DNA of 10,845 nt from Clostridia bacterium. Lineage in GTDB: Bacteria; Bacillota; Clostridia; Christensenellales; Aristaeellaceae. Position numbers and translations under genes: made by a program. Below, in pieces: positions 1 to 7,481 of the stretch. The stretch is taken from the NCBI GenBank assembly GCA_900754755.1, contig CAAEEC010000054.1, positions 1 through 10,845 on the forward strand, in the 5' to 3' direction. The stretch's first letter is position 1. Each line of letters begins with the position of its first letter. The notes below the pieces were generated by a model that saw only the letters and a list, made by a program, of their open reading frames with translations, was not told where the DNA came from and searched no databases.

Positions 1-30
1 ATTATAGCAGGTCAGATACGCCACTGTAAG
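1..30 (-). promoter_or_regulatory. Probable promoter reading leftwards out of the window
   Basis: On the minus strand, positions 6 to 1 read TATAAT. This is preceded by TGC, giving an extended -10 (TGnTATAAT). A -35-like CTTACA (4 of 6 matches to TTGACA) lies at 30 to 25, with an 18-base spacer. An A/T run just upstream (within the palindrome at 31 to 46) could act as an UP element. The gene it serves lies beyond the left edge and cannot be named. Confidence 0.5.
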
Positions 31-46
31 ATGAAAAATTTTTCAT
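31..46. promoter_or_regulatory. Perfect 16-base palindrome, candidate operator
   Basis: ATGAAAAATTTTTCAT reads the same on both strands. It sits directly against the -35 element of the leftward promoter at 1 to 30. That is a normal position for a dimeric regulator site or an A-tract UP element. Which of the two it is cannot be decided from this window. Confidence 0.35.
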
Positions 47-131
47 GTGGGCACACGCTCAAGCGAAAGTACTTTCTGGTTTATTTAAAGCAGATTTAAA
101 AGTGCAGATGGACGTTTCAGGGAGAATTGGA

Positions 132-169
132 GCGAGCCATATGCCCGCTGAAACTGGCATATGACTCGC
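132..169. repeat. 14-bp inverted repeat (stem-loop)
   Basis: Arms GCGAGCCATATGCC (132-145) and GGCATATGACTCGC (156-169) pair over 14 positions with one C/A mismatch, around a 10-base loop. Neither strand shows a proper T run after the stem (only TTTT eight bases later on plus), so it is not an obvious terminator. It may be an element of a dispersed palindromic repeat. Confidence 0.6.
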
Positions 170-587
170 CTTACCGTTTTGAGGATATTGGGATTAAGCA
201 CATTTTGCGAAGGATATCGGTGAGACGCTGTGTTTTGGCAAAAGTGTCCTTCTGGTTTCCCTAATCCCGCCAGAAAAAGTAGCAGTGGGAAAACCGGCCT
301 GTCCGCAGCTTTTTCCAGCCATTAGACAGCCTGTGCCGCCAAGATGAAAACAGCGCTCCTTATCCATCAACAGAAAGGCGCCTTTGCACAGGACGGCGGT
401 AGCGTAGCTGACGTTGGCTCCAGAGAACTACACGTATCAGACAACGCCAACATAGCGTATCAGTCGCATTATCCCCCGCAAAATTGGGATAGTCTTCAGA
501 CGGTCTTTGCAAGATGTGCAAAAGGTGCTTTCGCTGTCCCTTATCTTCTGATTCCGCACACCAATATTTAAGGGCTAGGCATCCATA

Positions 588-609
588 GGAGTATGGCATT
601 GAATACTCC
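588..609. repeat. 7-bp perfect stem-loop
   Basis: GGAGTAT (588-594) and ATACTCC (603-609) form a perfect stem around an 8-base loop. It lies inside a wider inverted repeat, GGCATCC (578-584) with GGATGCC (648-654). On plus it is followed by a T-rich but interrupted stretch. Function unknown. Confidence 0.4.
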
Positions 610-669
610 ACTTATTCCTTCATATCTTTTGTTCTCCTGCCGCGCGGGGATGCCATCCTGCAAACGCAA

Positions 670-694
670 TGGCTGCAATTTTCCATTGCAGCCA
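670..694 (-). terminator. Candidate terminator of the transporter operon
   Basis: TGGCTGCAAT (670-679) pairs perfectly with ATTGCAGCCA (685-694) over 10 bp around a 5-base loop. It lies about 70 bases after the stop codon of the binding-protein gene. On the minus strand the stem is followed by TTGCGTTT, a poor U tract, so termination may be partial or need a factor. A smaller hairpin, TGGGC-TTC-GCCCA (736-748), lies between it and the stop codon. Confidence 0.5.
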
Positions 695-762
695 CAGCAT
701 TAGCATGTTTCCTTTTAACCCAGATCGCTTGCAGATGGGCTTCGCCCAGGCGGTATTTCTAT

Positions 763-2382
763 TTACTTCAGCTCCACGCCGTATATCAGCACATACTGTG
801 GGTCGGACTCGTTGCCGCTGTAGCCGGCGATCTTATCCGTGTTGTAGACCGCAAGGTCGTGCGCATTTGTAACCGGTACGGCGAGGCATTCATCGGCGAT
901 TGTGGAGAGGATTTCATTGTAGTACTCTTGTACACTATCTTGATCCGTTTCGGCGTTCAGACGGTCGATCAGCGCGCCGTTTTCCATGTAGGGCGCCCAC
1001 AGCATCGCAACGGGGTCCGTGGAGCTATCCGGCTGGATGTTTGTGATCAGCGAATACGGGTCGAATGAGCCGCCATAGGTGTAGTACAGATTGACATCGT
1101 ATTCCCCGGTCATCATCGAGCCGTACCACGTCATCATATCGCTGCCCACGACATTTACGCCAAAGCCTATATCCTCCAGCTCGCCGGCGATTGCCAGCAC
1201 GGCGTCGTCTAGCGTTGCAAAGCTTTGGCTGTAGATAAACGTGAGCACAATCGGCTCGCCGTCTATTTCGCGCACACCGTCGCCGTCCGTGTCGGCATAA
1301 CCCGCCTCGTCCAGCAGCGCGTTGGCAGCCTTGATGTCCGTAGGGTAGGTCTTTACGTCCACATTGCAGTAGGGCTTGGCCGGATCGAACAGCGTTTCCG
1401 CAGCAGTCTCGACGCCGCCGAAGATTGCTTCGCTGATGAGCGCCTGATCTACGGCATACGCCACAGCCTGCCGCGCGGCCAGGTTGTCAAACGGCGCTTT
1501 GGCTACGTTCAGCGCCAGGAAGCGCGTCTGCTGCGTCGCTTCGCCGATCGTCGCGCCAAATCCGTCCGTCCCCATCAGATCAATAAAGCCGTCATAGCTG
1601 ATGCGCGACGTGCCGAGTATGGCGTCGATCTCCCCGGAGCGAAGCGCGAGTATCTTGGCGTCGTTGTCTGCGATTACCTTGACCCGGAAGCTCTCCACAT
1701 CCGGCGCTTCACCCCAGAAATATGGGTTCTGAACGAACGTATAGGTGTTGTCGGAAACGCTCTCGAACATGTACGGCCCCGTGCCCGCCGTCTTGTCCAT
1801 GCAGTATTCAAACGCGCCCGCGTTGCCGTCCGCAAAGGCCTCGCTGTTGACGACGGCCATGGGGACGCACATGGTGAGGTCGTTCAGCACTCCATAATAG
1901 GGCTGTGACAGCTTCATGACGAATGTGGCGTCGTCCGGCGTATCCATACTGGCGATAATGGCGCTGAGTTTGCCATAGGAGCCATTGTAAGCGCCCAGGT
2001 TCTCTATGGCGCCCTCGAAGCTCGCCTTCACATCCTCGCTGGTCAGATCTGAGCCATCGGAGAACTTCACGCCGTCCCGCAGCGTAAAAGTGTAGGTAAG
2101 GCCATCGTCCGAAACCATCCAGCTTTCGGCGAGCTCGCCGACGATCTCGCCGGTTTCGTCATAAGCGACCAGCGTTTGATAAAAGTTGCGCGTCCAGTAA
2201 GCAATGCCGTAATTGGTCGAGGTACTCGGGCTGAGCACCGGATAAAAGCCCGCGTCAAACGTCCAGTTTTCGGTCACGGTGATGCTCCTGTCCGCCTCTG
2301 CGGCCGCATGGCCTACCCCGCTCAGGCCCAGCATCATGACGAATGCCAATGCCAACGTCAATACTCGGATGGATGGTTTCAT
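763..2382 (-). CDS. ABC transporter solute-binding protein, family 5 (peptide/nickel/metallophore type)
   Basis: This 539-residue extracytoplasmic protein captures the ligand for the permeases and ATPases encoded just upstream. A signal peptide covers residues 1 to about 28 (basic MKPSIR start, hydrophobic core, GHAAA cleavage region), but there is no lipobox cysteine. SBP_bac_5 features follow: AESW near 85, TLRDGVKFSDG at 100-110, TGPY at 201-204, NPYFWG at 219-224 and a LRSGEIDA segment at 247-254. The C-terminal part (ILSTIADE, AVPV, about 491-504) resembles NikA and DppA relatives. DTDGDG at 364-369 looks like a calcium-type loop common in clostridial members. ATG at 2382 was chosen because AAAGGGG lies 10 bases before it; a TTG at 2391 would abut that site. 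It is the last gene of the operon, 48 bases after the ATPase gene. Family is sure; the substrate is not, and nickel, another metal chelate or a peptide are all possible. Confidence 0.9.
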   Translation of the reverse strand: MKPSIRVLTLALAFVMMLGLSGVGHAAAEADRSITVTENWTFDAGFYPVLSPSTSTNYGIAYWTRNFYQTLVAYDETGEIVGELAESWMVSDDGLTYTFTLRDGVKFSDGSDLTSEDVKASFEGAIENLGAYNGSYGKLSAIIASMDTPDDATFVMKLSQPYYGVLNDLTMCVPMAVVNSEAFADGNAGAFEYCMDKTAGTGPYMFESVSDNTYTFVQNPYFWGEAPDVESFRVKVIADNDAKILALRSGEIDAILGTSRISYDGFIDLMGTDGFGATIGEATQQTRFLALNVAKAPFDNLAARQAVAYAVDQALISEAIFGGVETAAETLFDPAKPYCNVDVKTYPTDIKAANALLDEAGYADTDGDGVREIDGEPIVLTFIYSQSFATLDDAVLAIAGELEDIGFGVNVVGSDMMTWYGSMMTGEYDVNLYYTYGGSFDPYSLITNIQPDSSTDPVAMLWAPYMENGALIDRLNAETDQDSVQEYYNEILSTIADECLAVPVTNAHDLAVYNTDKIAGYSGNESDPQYVLIYGVELK

Positions 2383-2405
2383 TTTTCGCAATCCCCTTTC
2401 TGTTG

Positions 2406-2421
2406 CTTGATAATTGTATCA
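2406..2421. promoter_or_regulatory. Candidate operator sharing a motif with the TetR promoter
   Basis: TGATA (2408-2412) and TATCA (2417-2421) form an inverted repeat around ATTG. The 10 bases CTTGATAATT (2406-2415) are identical to 9934-9943 in the operator region of the TetR gene. This suggests that the same repressor acts here too, on top of the possible internal promoter. Confidence 0.35.
2413..2421 (-). promoter_or_regulatory. Possible internal promoter (extended -10) of the binding-protein gene
   Basis: The minus strand reads TGATACAAT at 2421 to 2413, a TGn extended -10 with hexamer TACAAT (5 of 6 matches to TATAAT). It lies in the only real gap between structural genes, about 30 bases before the binding-protein ATG. 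No good -35 is visible, as expected for extended -10 promoters. It would let the binding protein be made in excess over the membrane parts. Confidence 0.35.
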
Positions 2422-2430
2422 TTCCGCCTT

Positions 2431-3201
2431 TTATGGCGCAGTGATCCCTAAATCGGCCTCGCTCATGAGAAGCGCCGTATACGGGTGGTGGATGCTTTGC
2501 GAGGAAAACGGGCGCTCAAGCGTATCCACAATCGCGCCGTCCTTCATCACCCACAGCGTATCGGCCATATAACGCGCGACCGCCAGATCGTGTGTGACAA
2601 ACAGCGCCGCAAACCTTCGCTCGCGCTGAAGGCTGCGCACAAGATCCAGCGCCTGCCTGCGGCGCACGACATCCAGCCCAGCGGTGGTTTCGTCGAAAAT
2701 GATGCAACGGGGCTGCACGCTGAGCGCCCGCGCAATGCATACCCGCTTCTGCTCTCCGCCGGACAGTTCCGCCGGCTTCCGGTGGAATGCGTCCTCCAGC
2801 ATATCCACCGCGCGCAAGAGCAGCGCCGCCCTCCGCATCGCTTCTTTTTTGGCGCATATTCCCAGGTTTATCATGGGTTCGGCGATGCTGCGCCCAACGT
2901 TCACTCGGGGATCGAGCGCGCTCTTTCCATCCTGCAACACAAGCTGTACGGCCCGAAAGCGTTCGCGCGCCGGGTACGCCGCGATTGCCCGTCCGTCCAA
3001 CGTGATACTGCCGCTGTCGGGCACGAGCAGGCCGGTCAGTAGGTGCGTCAGCGTCGTCTTTCCGGAGCCGCTTTCTCCCACGAGCGCATAGGTGCGCCCC
3101 TCCTCCAGCGCAAGGCTCACGCCCCGCACCGCTTCTACCGCGCGGCGATGCGCAAGCGCGCCGCCGCGAAAGGTTTTGATTACATCTTTAGCCTCGATCA
3201 T
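2431..3201 (-). CDS. ABC transporter ATPase, NikE/DppF type
   Basis: This 256-residue cytoplasmic ATPase is one of two that power the Nik/Dpp-type importer. Walker A is GESGSGKT at 42-49, the Q-loop Q90, the signature LSGGE at 146-150, Walker B CIIFDE at 166-171 and the H-loop histidine H204. After Walker B it reads TTAGLD, where the family usually has PTSALD. It has the compact length of NikE-type ATPases and lacks most of the C-terminal oligopeptide-ATPase extension seen in OppF (about 330 residues); it ends soon after the HPYTALL segment. The ATG overlaps the stop of the upstream ATPase gene (ATGA), with GGAGG 8 bases before the start, so the two ATPases are translationally coupled and should pair one to one. 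Confidence 0.92.
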   Translation of the reverse strand: MIEAKDVIKTFRGGALAHRRAVEAVRGVSLALEEGRTYALVGESGSGKTTLTHLLTGLLVPDSGSITLDGRAIAAYPARERFRAVQLVLQDGKSALDPRVNVGRSIAEPMINLGICAKKEAMRRAALLLRAVDMLEDAFHRKPAELSGGEQKRVCIARALSVQPRCIIFDETTAGLDVVRRRQALDLVRSLQRERRFAALFVTHDLAVARYMADTLWVMKDGAIVDTLERPFSSQSIHHPYTALLMSEADLGITAP

Positions 3202-3977
3202 TGGTTCGCCTCCAAACGCGCTGCGGCGGCCAGACGCACGGTATACGGATGCGCCGGATGCTCAAGCAGCGCACGGACCTCTCCCGTCTCCGCCAGCTCG
3301 CCCGCCTGCAATACGCTTGCCGTTCCGCCCAATTGCATGGCGGAGCGAAAATCATGCGTCGTCATAAAGACCGCCGCGCCCCGGCGCTTCAGCGACGCCA
3401 GCGACGCCACCACCGCGGTGCGCAATCGCGCGTCCAGCGCGGTAGTCGGCTCGTCCGCCACGACCAGCTTGGGCCTGGCCATCAGCGCCATGGCAAACAG
3501 CACGCGCTGGAGCATGCCGCCGGACAGTTGGTGCGGATAGCTTGCATAGACCCTCGCGCATTCCGGCAGCCCCGCCTCCGCAAGCGCGTCCAAAACGCGC
3601 TGTTTCGCCTCGCTTCTGCGCAGATTCTCATGCAGGCGGAGCACCTGCGCCATATACCTGCCCAGGCGCATGGACGGGTCGAAAGCCGTCATTGGATTTT
3701 GAGGGATATAGACGATCTCGCCGCCATACAGCGCCAGCCTGTCGCGCTCACGCAGCGCGCACAGGTCGCGTCCGCAAAAGCGTATCGCTCCTTCCATGCA
3801 AAATACGGCGTCATTGAGCGTTTGCAACAGAGCGTTGCACAGCATGGTCTTTCCGCTTCCTGACATGCCAAGTACCGTCAGACTATCGCCTTCTTGAAGC
3901 GACAGGTTGATCCCACGCAGCAGCGCGCGGCCGCCCTCCCGCAGCGACAGATTCAGCGCCTCGATTTCAAGTAACAT
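3198..3977 (-). CDS. ABC transporter ATPase, NikD/DppD type
   Basis: This is the second 259-residue ATPase of the importer. Walker A is GMSGSGKT at 37-44, the Q-loop Q93 (PQNPMTAFDP), the signature LSGGM at 151-155 (the methionine is typical of DppD/NikD proteins), Walker B LVVADE at 171-176, the D-loop TALD just after, and the H-loop histidine H208. HPYT at 241-246 marks the start of the usual C-terminal tail, which here ends almost at once; there is no cysteine-rich iron-sulfur-type extension as in long OppD/DppD proteins. The length fits NikD-type metal importers better than oligopeptide ones. ATG at 3977 overlaps the permease stop by one base (TGATG), with GGAGG 7 bases before it. Longer in-frame starts would run back into the permease gene without a ribosome binding site. 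Confidence 0.92.
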   Translation of the reverse strand: MLLEIEALNLSLREGGRALLRGINLSLQEGDSLTVLGMSGSGKTMLCNALLQTLNDAVFCMEGAIRFCGRDLCALRERDRLALYGGEIVYIPQNPMTAFDPSMRLGRYMAQVLRLHENLRRSEAKQRVLDALAEAGLPECARVYASYPHQLSGGMLQRVLFAMALMARPKLVVADEPTTALDARLRTAVVASLASLKRRGAAVFMTTHDFRSAMQLGGTASVLQAGELAETGEVRALLEHPAHPYTVRLAAAARLEANQ

Positions 3978-4804
3978 CAGCGCGCCTCCCCTCGTTCCAG
4001 AACATCCCGAAGCGCTTCGCCAAACAAGTTGAACGCCGCCGCAGTCGCCGCGATGCACACCCCCGGATAGACCAGCAATTCCGGGTGCGCGTACAGGCTC
4101 TTGCGCGCCTCATTGAGCATCGCGCCCCATTCCGGCGTTCCGGCTGTGAAGCCCAGCCCCAGGAACGCAAAGCCTGACACCATGATGATCATGGAAGCCA
4201 CGCCCGTGCTCAGATATACGATATACTGCGGCAGTATATTGGGCAGAATGTGCTTGAATACGAGCCGCGACGTGCCGCAACCGGCAATCCGGGAGGCGAG
4301 CGCATAACCTTTTCCCATCTCCACGCGCGCGTATGCCGCGGCCATGCGCACAAACCACGCCCACATTGACACAACAATGGAGGCGAGCAGTGTGGCGACA
4401 CCGTTGCCCGCGACCCCGGTAAGCGCCGCCGCCAGCACAACGGCGGGAAACGCTATAAATACATCGCATACATACCGCAGCGCCATCTGTACGGCGCGCG
4501 GCGCACAGGCCGAAAAGCAGCCCGCAACAATCCCTATCGTTCCAAGCAGCGCGACCACCGGAAGGCTGATGCCCAAGGAGTAACGCGCGCCGTATATCAG
4601 CCGCGACAGGACGCACCGGCCCAGCTGGTCCGTGCCGAGAGGGTACTGGCTGCTCGCTTCGCTGTACTTGTGCAGCAGATCCTGTTCATATGGGTCGTTG
4701 GGCGCGAGCAGCGGCGCAAGCACCGCCGCCAGCAGAAGCAGCACGATCATGGCAAAACCAACGACGGCCTGTGGATTCCGAAAAAGACGCCCAAACACGC
4801 TCAT
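3977..4804 (-). CDS. ABC transporter permease, DppC/NikC type
   Basis: This 275-residue integral membrane protein forms half of the importer channel. The N-terminus (FRNPQAVVGF and a long hydrophobic helix ending LAPLLAPNDP) and the PLGTDQLGR motif at 55-63 are hallmarks of the DppC/OppC branch. The cytoplasmic EAA loop, which docks on the ATPases, lies at about 168-192 (ALASRIAGCG through HILPNILP). FLGLG at 214-218 and PEWGAML at 224-230 are typical of the C-terminal part. About six membrane helices are expected. ATG at 4804 overlaps the stop of the partner permease (ATGA) and has GGGAGGAGG just upstream, which decides against a longer reading frame. Confidence 0.93.
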   Translation of the reverse strand: MSVFGRLFRNPQAVVGFAMIVLLLLAAVLAPLLAPNDPYEQDLLHKYSEASSQYPLGTDQLGRCVLSRLIYGARYSLGISLPVVALLGTIGIVAGCFSACAPRAVQMALRYVCDVFIAFPAVVLAAALTGVAGNGVATLLASIVVSMWAWFVRMAAAYARVEMGKGYALASRIAGCGTSRLVFKHILPNILPQYIVYLSTGVASMIIMVSGFAFLGLGFTAGTPEWGAMLNEARKSLYAHPELLVYPGVCIAATAAAFNLFGEALRDVLERGEAR

Positions 4805-5733
4805 GTGTCCCTCCTCCCTGTCCACGGGCACAGCAGGATGTTGATGACCTCGCCCAGCATATTGCACACAGCGTAGACGAACGCCGCCAGCATCAGGCAC
4901 GCCGCCAGCGCCGAGGCGTCGGAGGCCAACGCGCAGTTCAGGATGTACGACCCCAATCCATTCAGCGAAAACACGCTCTCGACCAGCACGCTGCCCGTAA
5001 ACAAATATCCCACAAACTGCATCAGCAGCGTAACGGCGGGCGGCAGCGCATTGCGCAGCGCGTGGCTGAGCAGTATCTGTCTGCGGTTCAACCCTCGCGT
5101 GCGGGCGACCAGGCAGTATTCGCTGCCCATCTGCCGGAGCAGAGACGCCCGAAACACTCGGACATAGCTGCCCGCGGAGGGGATTGCCAGCGCCAGCGAC
5201 GGCATCAGCAACCCCTCAAGGCCCGGCCTGGGCACGACTGTGATCAGCGGTATCTTTACTGCGAAGATCACCAGCAGCATATAGGACAGCCAGAACGTCG
5301 GTACGCATATGGCCAGGATCGAGAGTACGCGGCCAATCTGGTCAAACATCTTTCCCGGCCTGTATGCCGCGCACAGCGCCACCGGCGTGCCCAACAGCAG
5401 GATCCAGCCCAGCGCCAACCCCATCAGTGCGCAGGTGACGGGCAGCTTTTCCGCGATGTCCAGCGCCACACTCCGGCCGCTGTATATCGAATAGCCGAAA
5501 TCGCCGCGCACAAACCCGGAAAGCCATCGTAAATATTGTTGCACAGGCGTTCCCGTGAGGCCGAGCTCCTTCCGCAATCGTGCAATGTTCTCCTCCGAGG
5601 CGCTCTGCGCGCGCAGCGCGACGGCCAGCGCCGGGTCGCGTCCGCTCAGGCGCAACAGCGCAAAGCAGAGTATGGACACGCCCAGAAGGATCAACGCCAG
5701 ATAGAACGCCTTGCGGACAAAGCCACGCGCCAT
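4801..5733 (-). CDS. ABC transporter permease, DppB/NikB type
   Basis: This 310-residue integral membrane protein is the partner of the DppC-type permease. It has an N-terminal helix at about 9-28, then an external segment with the family pattern of QYLRWL at 66-71 and GDFGYSI at 77-83. Four to five further helices follow, with the EAA loop at about 210-230 (ARTRGL through ALRNALPP) and the conserved VESVFSLNGLG at 251-261. ATG at 5733 is preferred over one at 5754 because GGAGGTGA lies 8 bases before it. That ribosome binding site overlaps the stop codon of the upstream ABC gene, so the siderophore-type transporter and the importer are translated as one unit. This tight join is the main evidence that the two transporters share a task. 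Confidence 0.92.
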   Translation of the reverse strand: MARGFVRKAFYLALILLGVSILCFALLRLSGRDPALAVALRAQSASEENIARLRKELGLTGTPVQQYLRWLSGFVRGDFGYSIYSGRSVALDIAEKLPVTCALMGLALGWILLLGTPVALCAAYRPGKMFDQIGRVLSILAICVPTFWLSYMLLVIFAVKIPLITVVPRPGLEGLLMPSLALAIPSAGSYVRVFRASLLRQMGSEYCLVARTRGLNRRQILLSHALRNALPPAVTLLMQFVGYLFTGSVLVESVFSLNGLGSYILNCALASDASALAACLMLAAFVYAVCNMLGEVINILLCPWTGRRDT

Positions 5734-5738
5734 CGCGC

Positions 5739-7481
5739 TCACCTCCGATTCCATCCCATGCCGCCGGAACGCGCCGCCACAAAGCGCCGGTACACGCCCT
5801 CCTGCGCTGCCAGTTCTTCATGTCTTCCCGCCTGCACGATCGCACCGCGCTCCACGACGAGTATGCGGTCAGCGTGGAAGATGGTGTTGAGCCTATGAGC
5901 GATGACCAGCAGCGTCTTGCCACGGCAGAGCGACGAGATCGCTTCCTGTATGTAGCTCTCGTTGTCCGCATCCACATTGGCGGTGGCCTCGTCCAAAATC
6001 ACAATGGGCGCGTCCTTGAGGATACAGCGCGCAATGGAGATGCGCTGCCGCTCACCGCCGGAGAGATTTGCTCCGCCTTCGCCAACCATGGTATCGAATC
6101 CATCGGGCAGCGCCATGATGAAGTCATAGCATCTCGCCTGCTTCGCCGCCTCGATGACTTCCTCCCGGGAAGCATCCGGCCGCCCCATGGCGATGTTGTT
6201 GTAGATTGTATCGTGAAATAGGTATACGTTTTGGAACACCATGGATATGTGATCCATCAGCGTGCCCAGCGGCAACCGCCGGACGTCCACGCCTCGAACC
6301 AGCACGCTGCCCTTTTGAACATCCCAGAAGCGCGCGAGCAGATTCGCGATCGTCGTCTTGCCGCCTCCACTGGGGCCGACCAGCGCGAAAAGCGTGTTGC
6401 GGGGTTGAGAAAAACTGACCTGATGCAGAACCTCGGTTTCGCCATAGCCGAACGACACGTTTCGGAATTCGATCTCCGGGGCGCCGCCCGGCGCGGGCAT
6501 GCGTTGCGTTCCGGCATCGGAAAGCTCCGGCTCCTGAAGAACCTCTTCTATACGGTCTATGCACTTGCCCATGATGGCCAGCCGCGCCGCATCGCCGTTG
6601 TACTGCCGGATGGGCTGGAACACGTCGAATACGAACAGCAAGAGCCCTATCGCCATCATGGCGCTCAGCGCCGACGTGCTCTCCAGCCACAGCGCGGCGA
6701 GCAGCACGGCTACCGCGCCGATGCCGTAGAGCATCTGCAGCCACCGCTGCCACACGGACTGATGCCGCTCAAAGGCAATGTTTTTCTCGCAGGAACGCGC
6801 AAAGTTGTCCGTCAGCTCTTTGGAACGCTCGCCCAGGAGGTTATAGCTCTTGATGGTCCCGATGCCTTCGGCGAAGGACAGCACCGCCTCCGTAAGGTTC
6901 TCGCTCTGCTCGCGCATCACCGCGCTGTCGCGTATGGTTTCGCCGCGCATTGCACGGCTGACGCAGCATATCACCGCGATTATGGCAAGCCCGGCCAGTC
7001 CCAGCCACGGATGGATGCAGAACAGCATAATCACCATGACGGCTTCCGAAAAGATGTAATTCATGATGTCCGCCAGCACCGTCATGCCGTTCTCCTCCAG
7101 AAATACCATGTCCGAGGAGAGTACGGAGCTGATTTTGCCGATGTTTCCGGCCGTGAAGTATCCCATCGGCAGCCGCCGTAGATGTTCGCCCAGCCTGAGC
7201 CGCTTTTCCGCCATGACCAGATAGCCGGTTCCAGCCTGCAGCACATTGGCAATGTGCGCGCAGATAATCTGCAGGATCACACTGGCGCCCATCGCCAACG
7301 CGAGCTGTCCGCAGACCTGGCCGCTCATCGTTCCCTCGCGGAAATGGATCAGCGCGTAATATGCCAACACAACGGGCGCCTTCATGCACAGCGACTTGAA
7401 AAACGAAAACACGAACGCAATGCGTATGCGAGCGGCGTAACCTTCACAGAACACGAGTATCTTGCGAATAAACCCGATCAT
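5739..7481 (-). CDS. ABC half-transporter (membrane domain plus ATPase), IrtB/YbtQ-like, second subunit
   Basis: This 580-residue half-transporter has an N-terminal six-helix ABC-exporter-type membrane domain (about 1-310) and a C-terminal ATPase. Walker A is GPSGGGKT at 369-376, the Q-loop Q417 (FQNVYLF), the signature LSGGE at 473-477, Walker B IVILDE at 493-498 and the H-loop histidine H529. The D-loop reads ATANVDADNE at 499-508, a variant I associate with siderophore-type pairs such as YbtPQ and IrtAB rather than drug exporters. It surely forms a heterodimer with the product of the gene just upstream: the ATG at 7481 overlaps that gene's stop (ATGA), with GGAGG 9 bases before it. Both partners keep the catalytic glutamate, so both nucleotide sites look active. 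Despite the exporter fold, YbtPQ and IrtAB import iron-siderophores, so direction cannot be read from the sequence. No siderophore-interaction domain is present. Confidence 0.88.
   Translation of the reverse strand: MIGFIRKILVFCEGYAARIRIAFVFSFFKSLCMKAPVVLAYYALIHFREGTMSGQVCGQLALAMGASVILQIICAHIANVLQAGTGYLVMAEKRLRLGEHLRRLPMGYFTAGNIGKISSVLSSDMVFLEENGMTVLADIMNYIFSEAVMVIMLFCIHPWLGLAGLAIIAVICCVSRAMRGETIRDSAVMREQSENLTEAVLSFAEGIGTIKSYNLLGERSKELTDNFARSCEKNIAFERHQSVWQRWLQMLYGIGAVAVLLAALWLESTSALSAMMAIGLLLFVFDVFQPIRQYNGDAARLAIMGKCIDRIEEVLQEPELSDAGTQRMPAPGGAPEIEFRNVSFGYGETEVLHQVSFSQPRNTLFALVGPSGGGKTTIANLLARFWDVQKGSVLVRGVDVRRLPLGTLMDHISMVFQNVYLFHDTIYNNIAMGRPDASREEVIEAAKQARCYDFIMALPDGFDTMVGEGGANLSGGERQRISIARCILKDAPIVILDEATANVDADNESYIQEAISSLCRGKTLLVIAHRLNTIFHADRILVVERGAIVQAGRHEELAAQEGVYRRFVAARSGGMGWNRR

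Larger units (their letters stand above)
47..660. other. Structured AT-richer region without a supportable gene
   Basis: About 600 bases between the outward promoter at the left edge and the end of the operon hold no convincing gene. The open frames here (75 codons at 344..571 on plus; up to 83 codons at 360..611 on minus) resemble no family I know, and the plus one has no ribosome binding site. The minus one could start at the ATG at 599 behind a GGAG, but its translation looks like noncoding sequence. Base composition is clearly more AT-rich than the operon. Inverted repeats are dense: 132-169, 190-196 with 262-268, 288-293 with 311-316, 578-584 with 648-654, and 588-594 with 603-609. It could be a decayed mobile element, a dispersed intergenic repeat or a structured RNA. 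Confidence 0.4.

Noticed and set aside
344..571. 75-codon plus-strand frame in the left region
   Set aside because: No ribosome binding site before the ATG, no recognisable family, and it overlaps an equally unsupported minus frame.
360..611. Minus-strand frame of up to 83 codons, with GGAG before an ATG at 599
   Set aside because: The ribosome binding site is plausible, but the translation is rich in Arg, Cys and Trp without any domain and the region looks noncoding. I note it only as a remote possibility.
1..760. Transposase remnant or insertion-sequence ends
   Set aside because: Inverted repeats are present, but no frame gives transposase motifs and no target-site duplication is visible, so a mobile element is not called.
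6231..7181. 316-codon open frame on plus, with similar long frames at 1225-1908, 3201-3863 and 4690-5532
   Set aside because: All are mirror frames of well-recognised minus-strand transporter genes.
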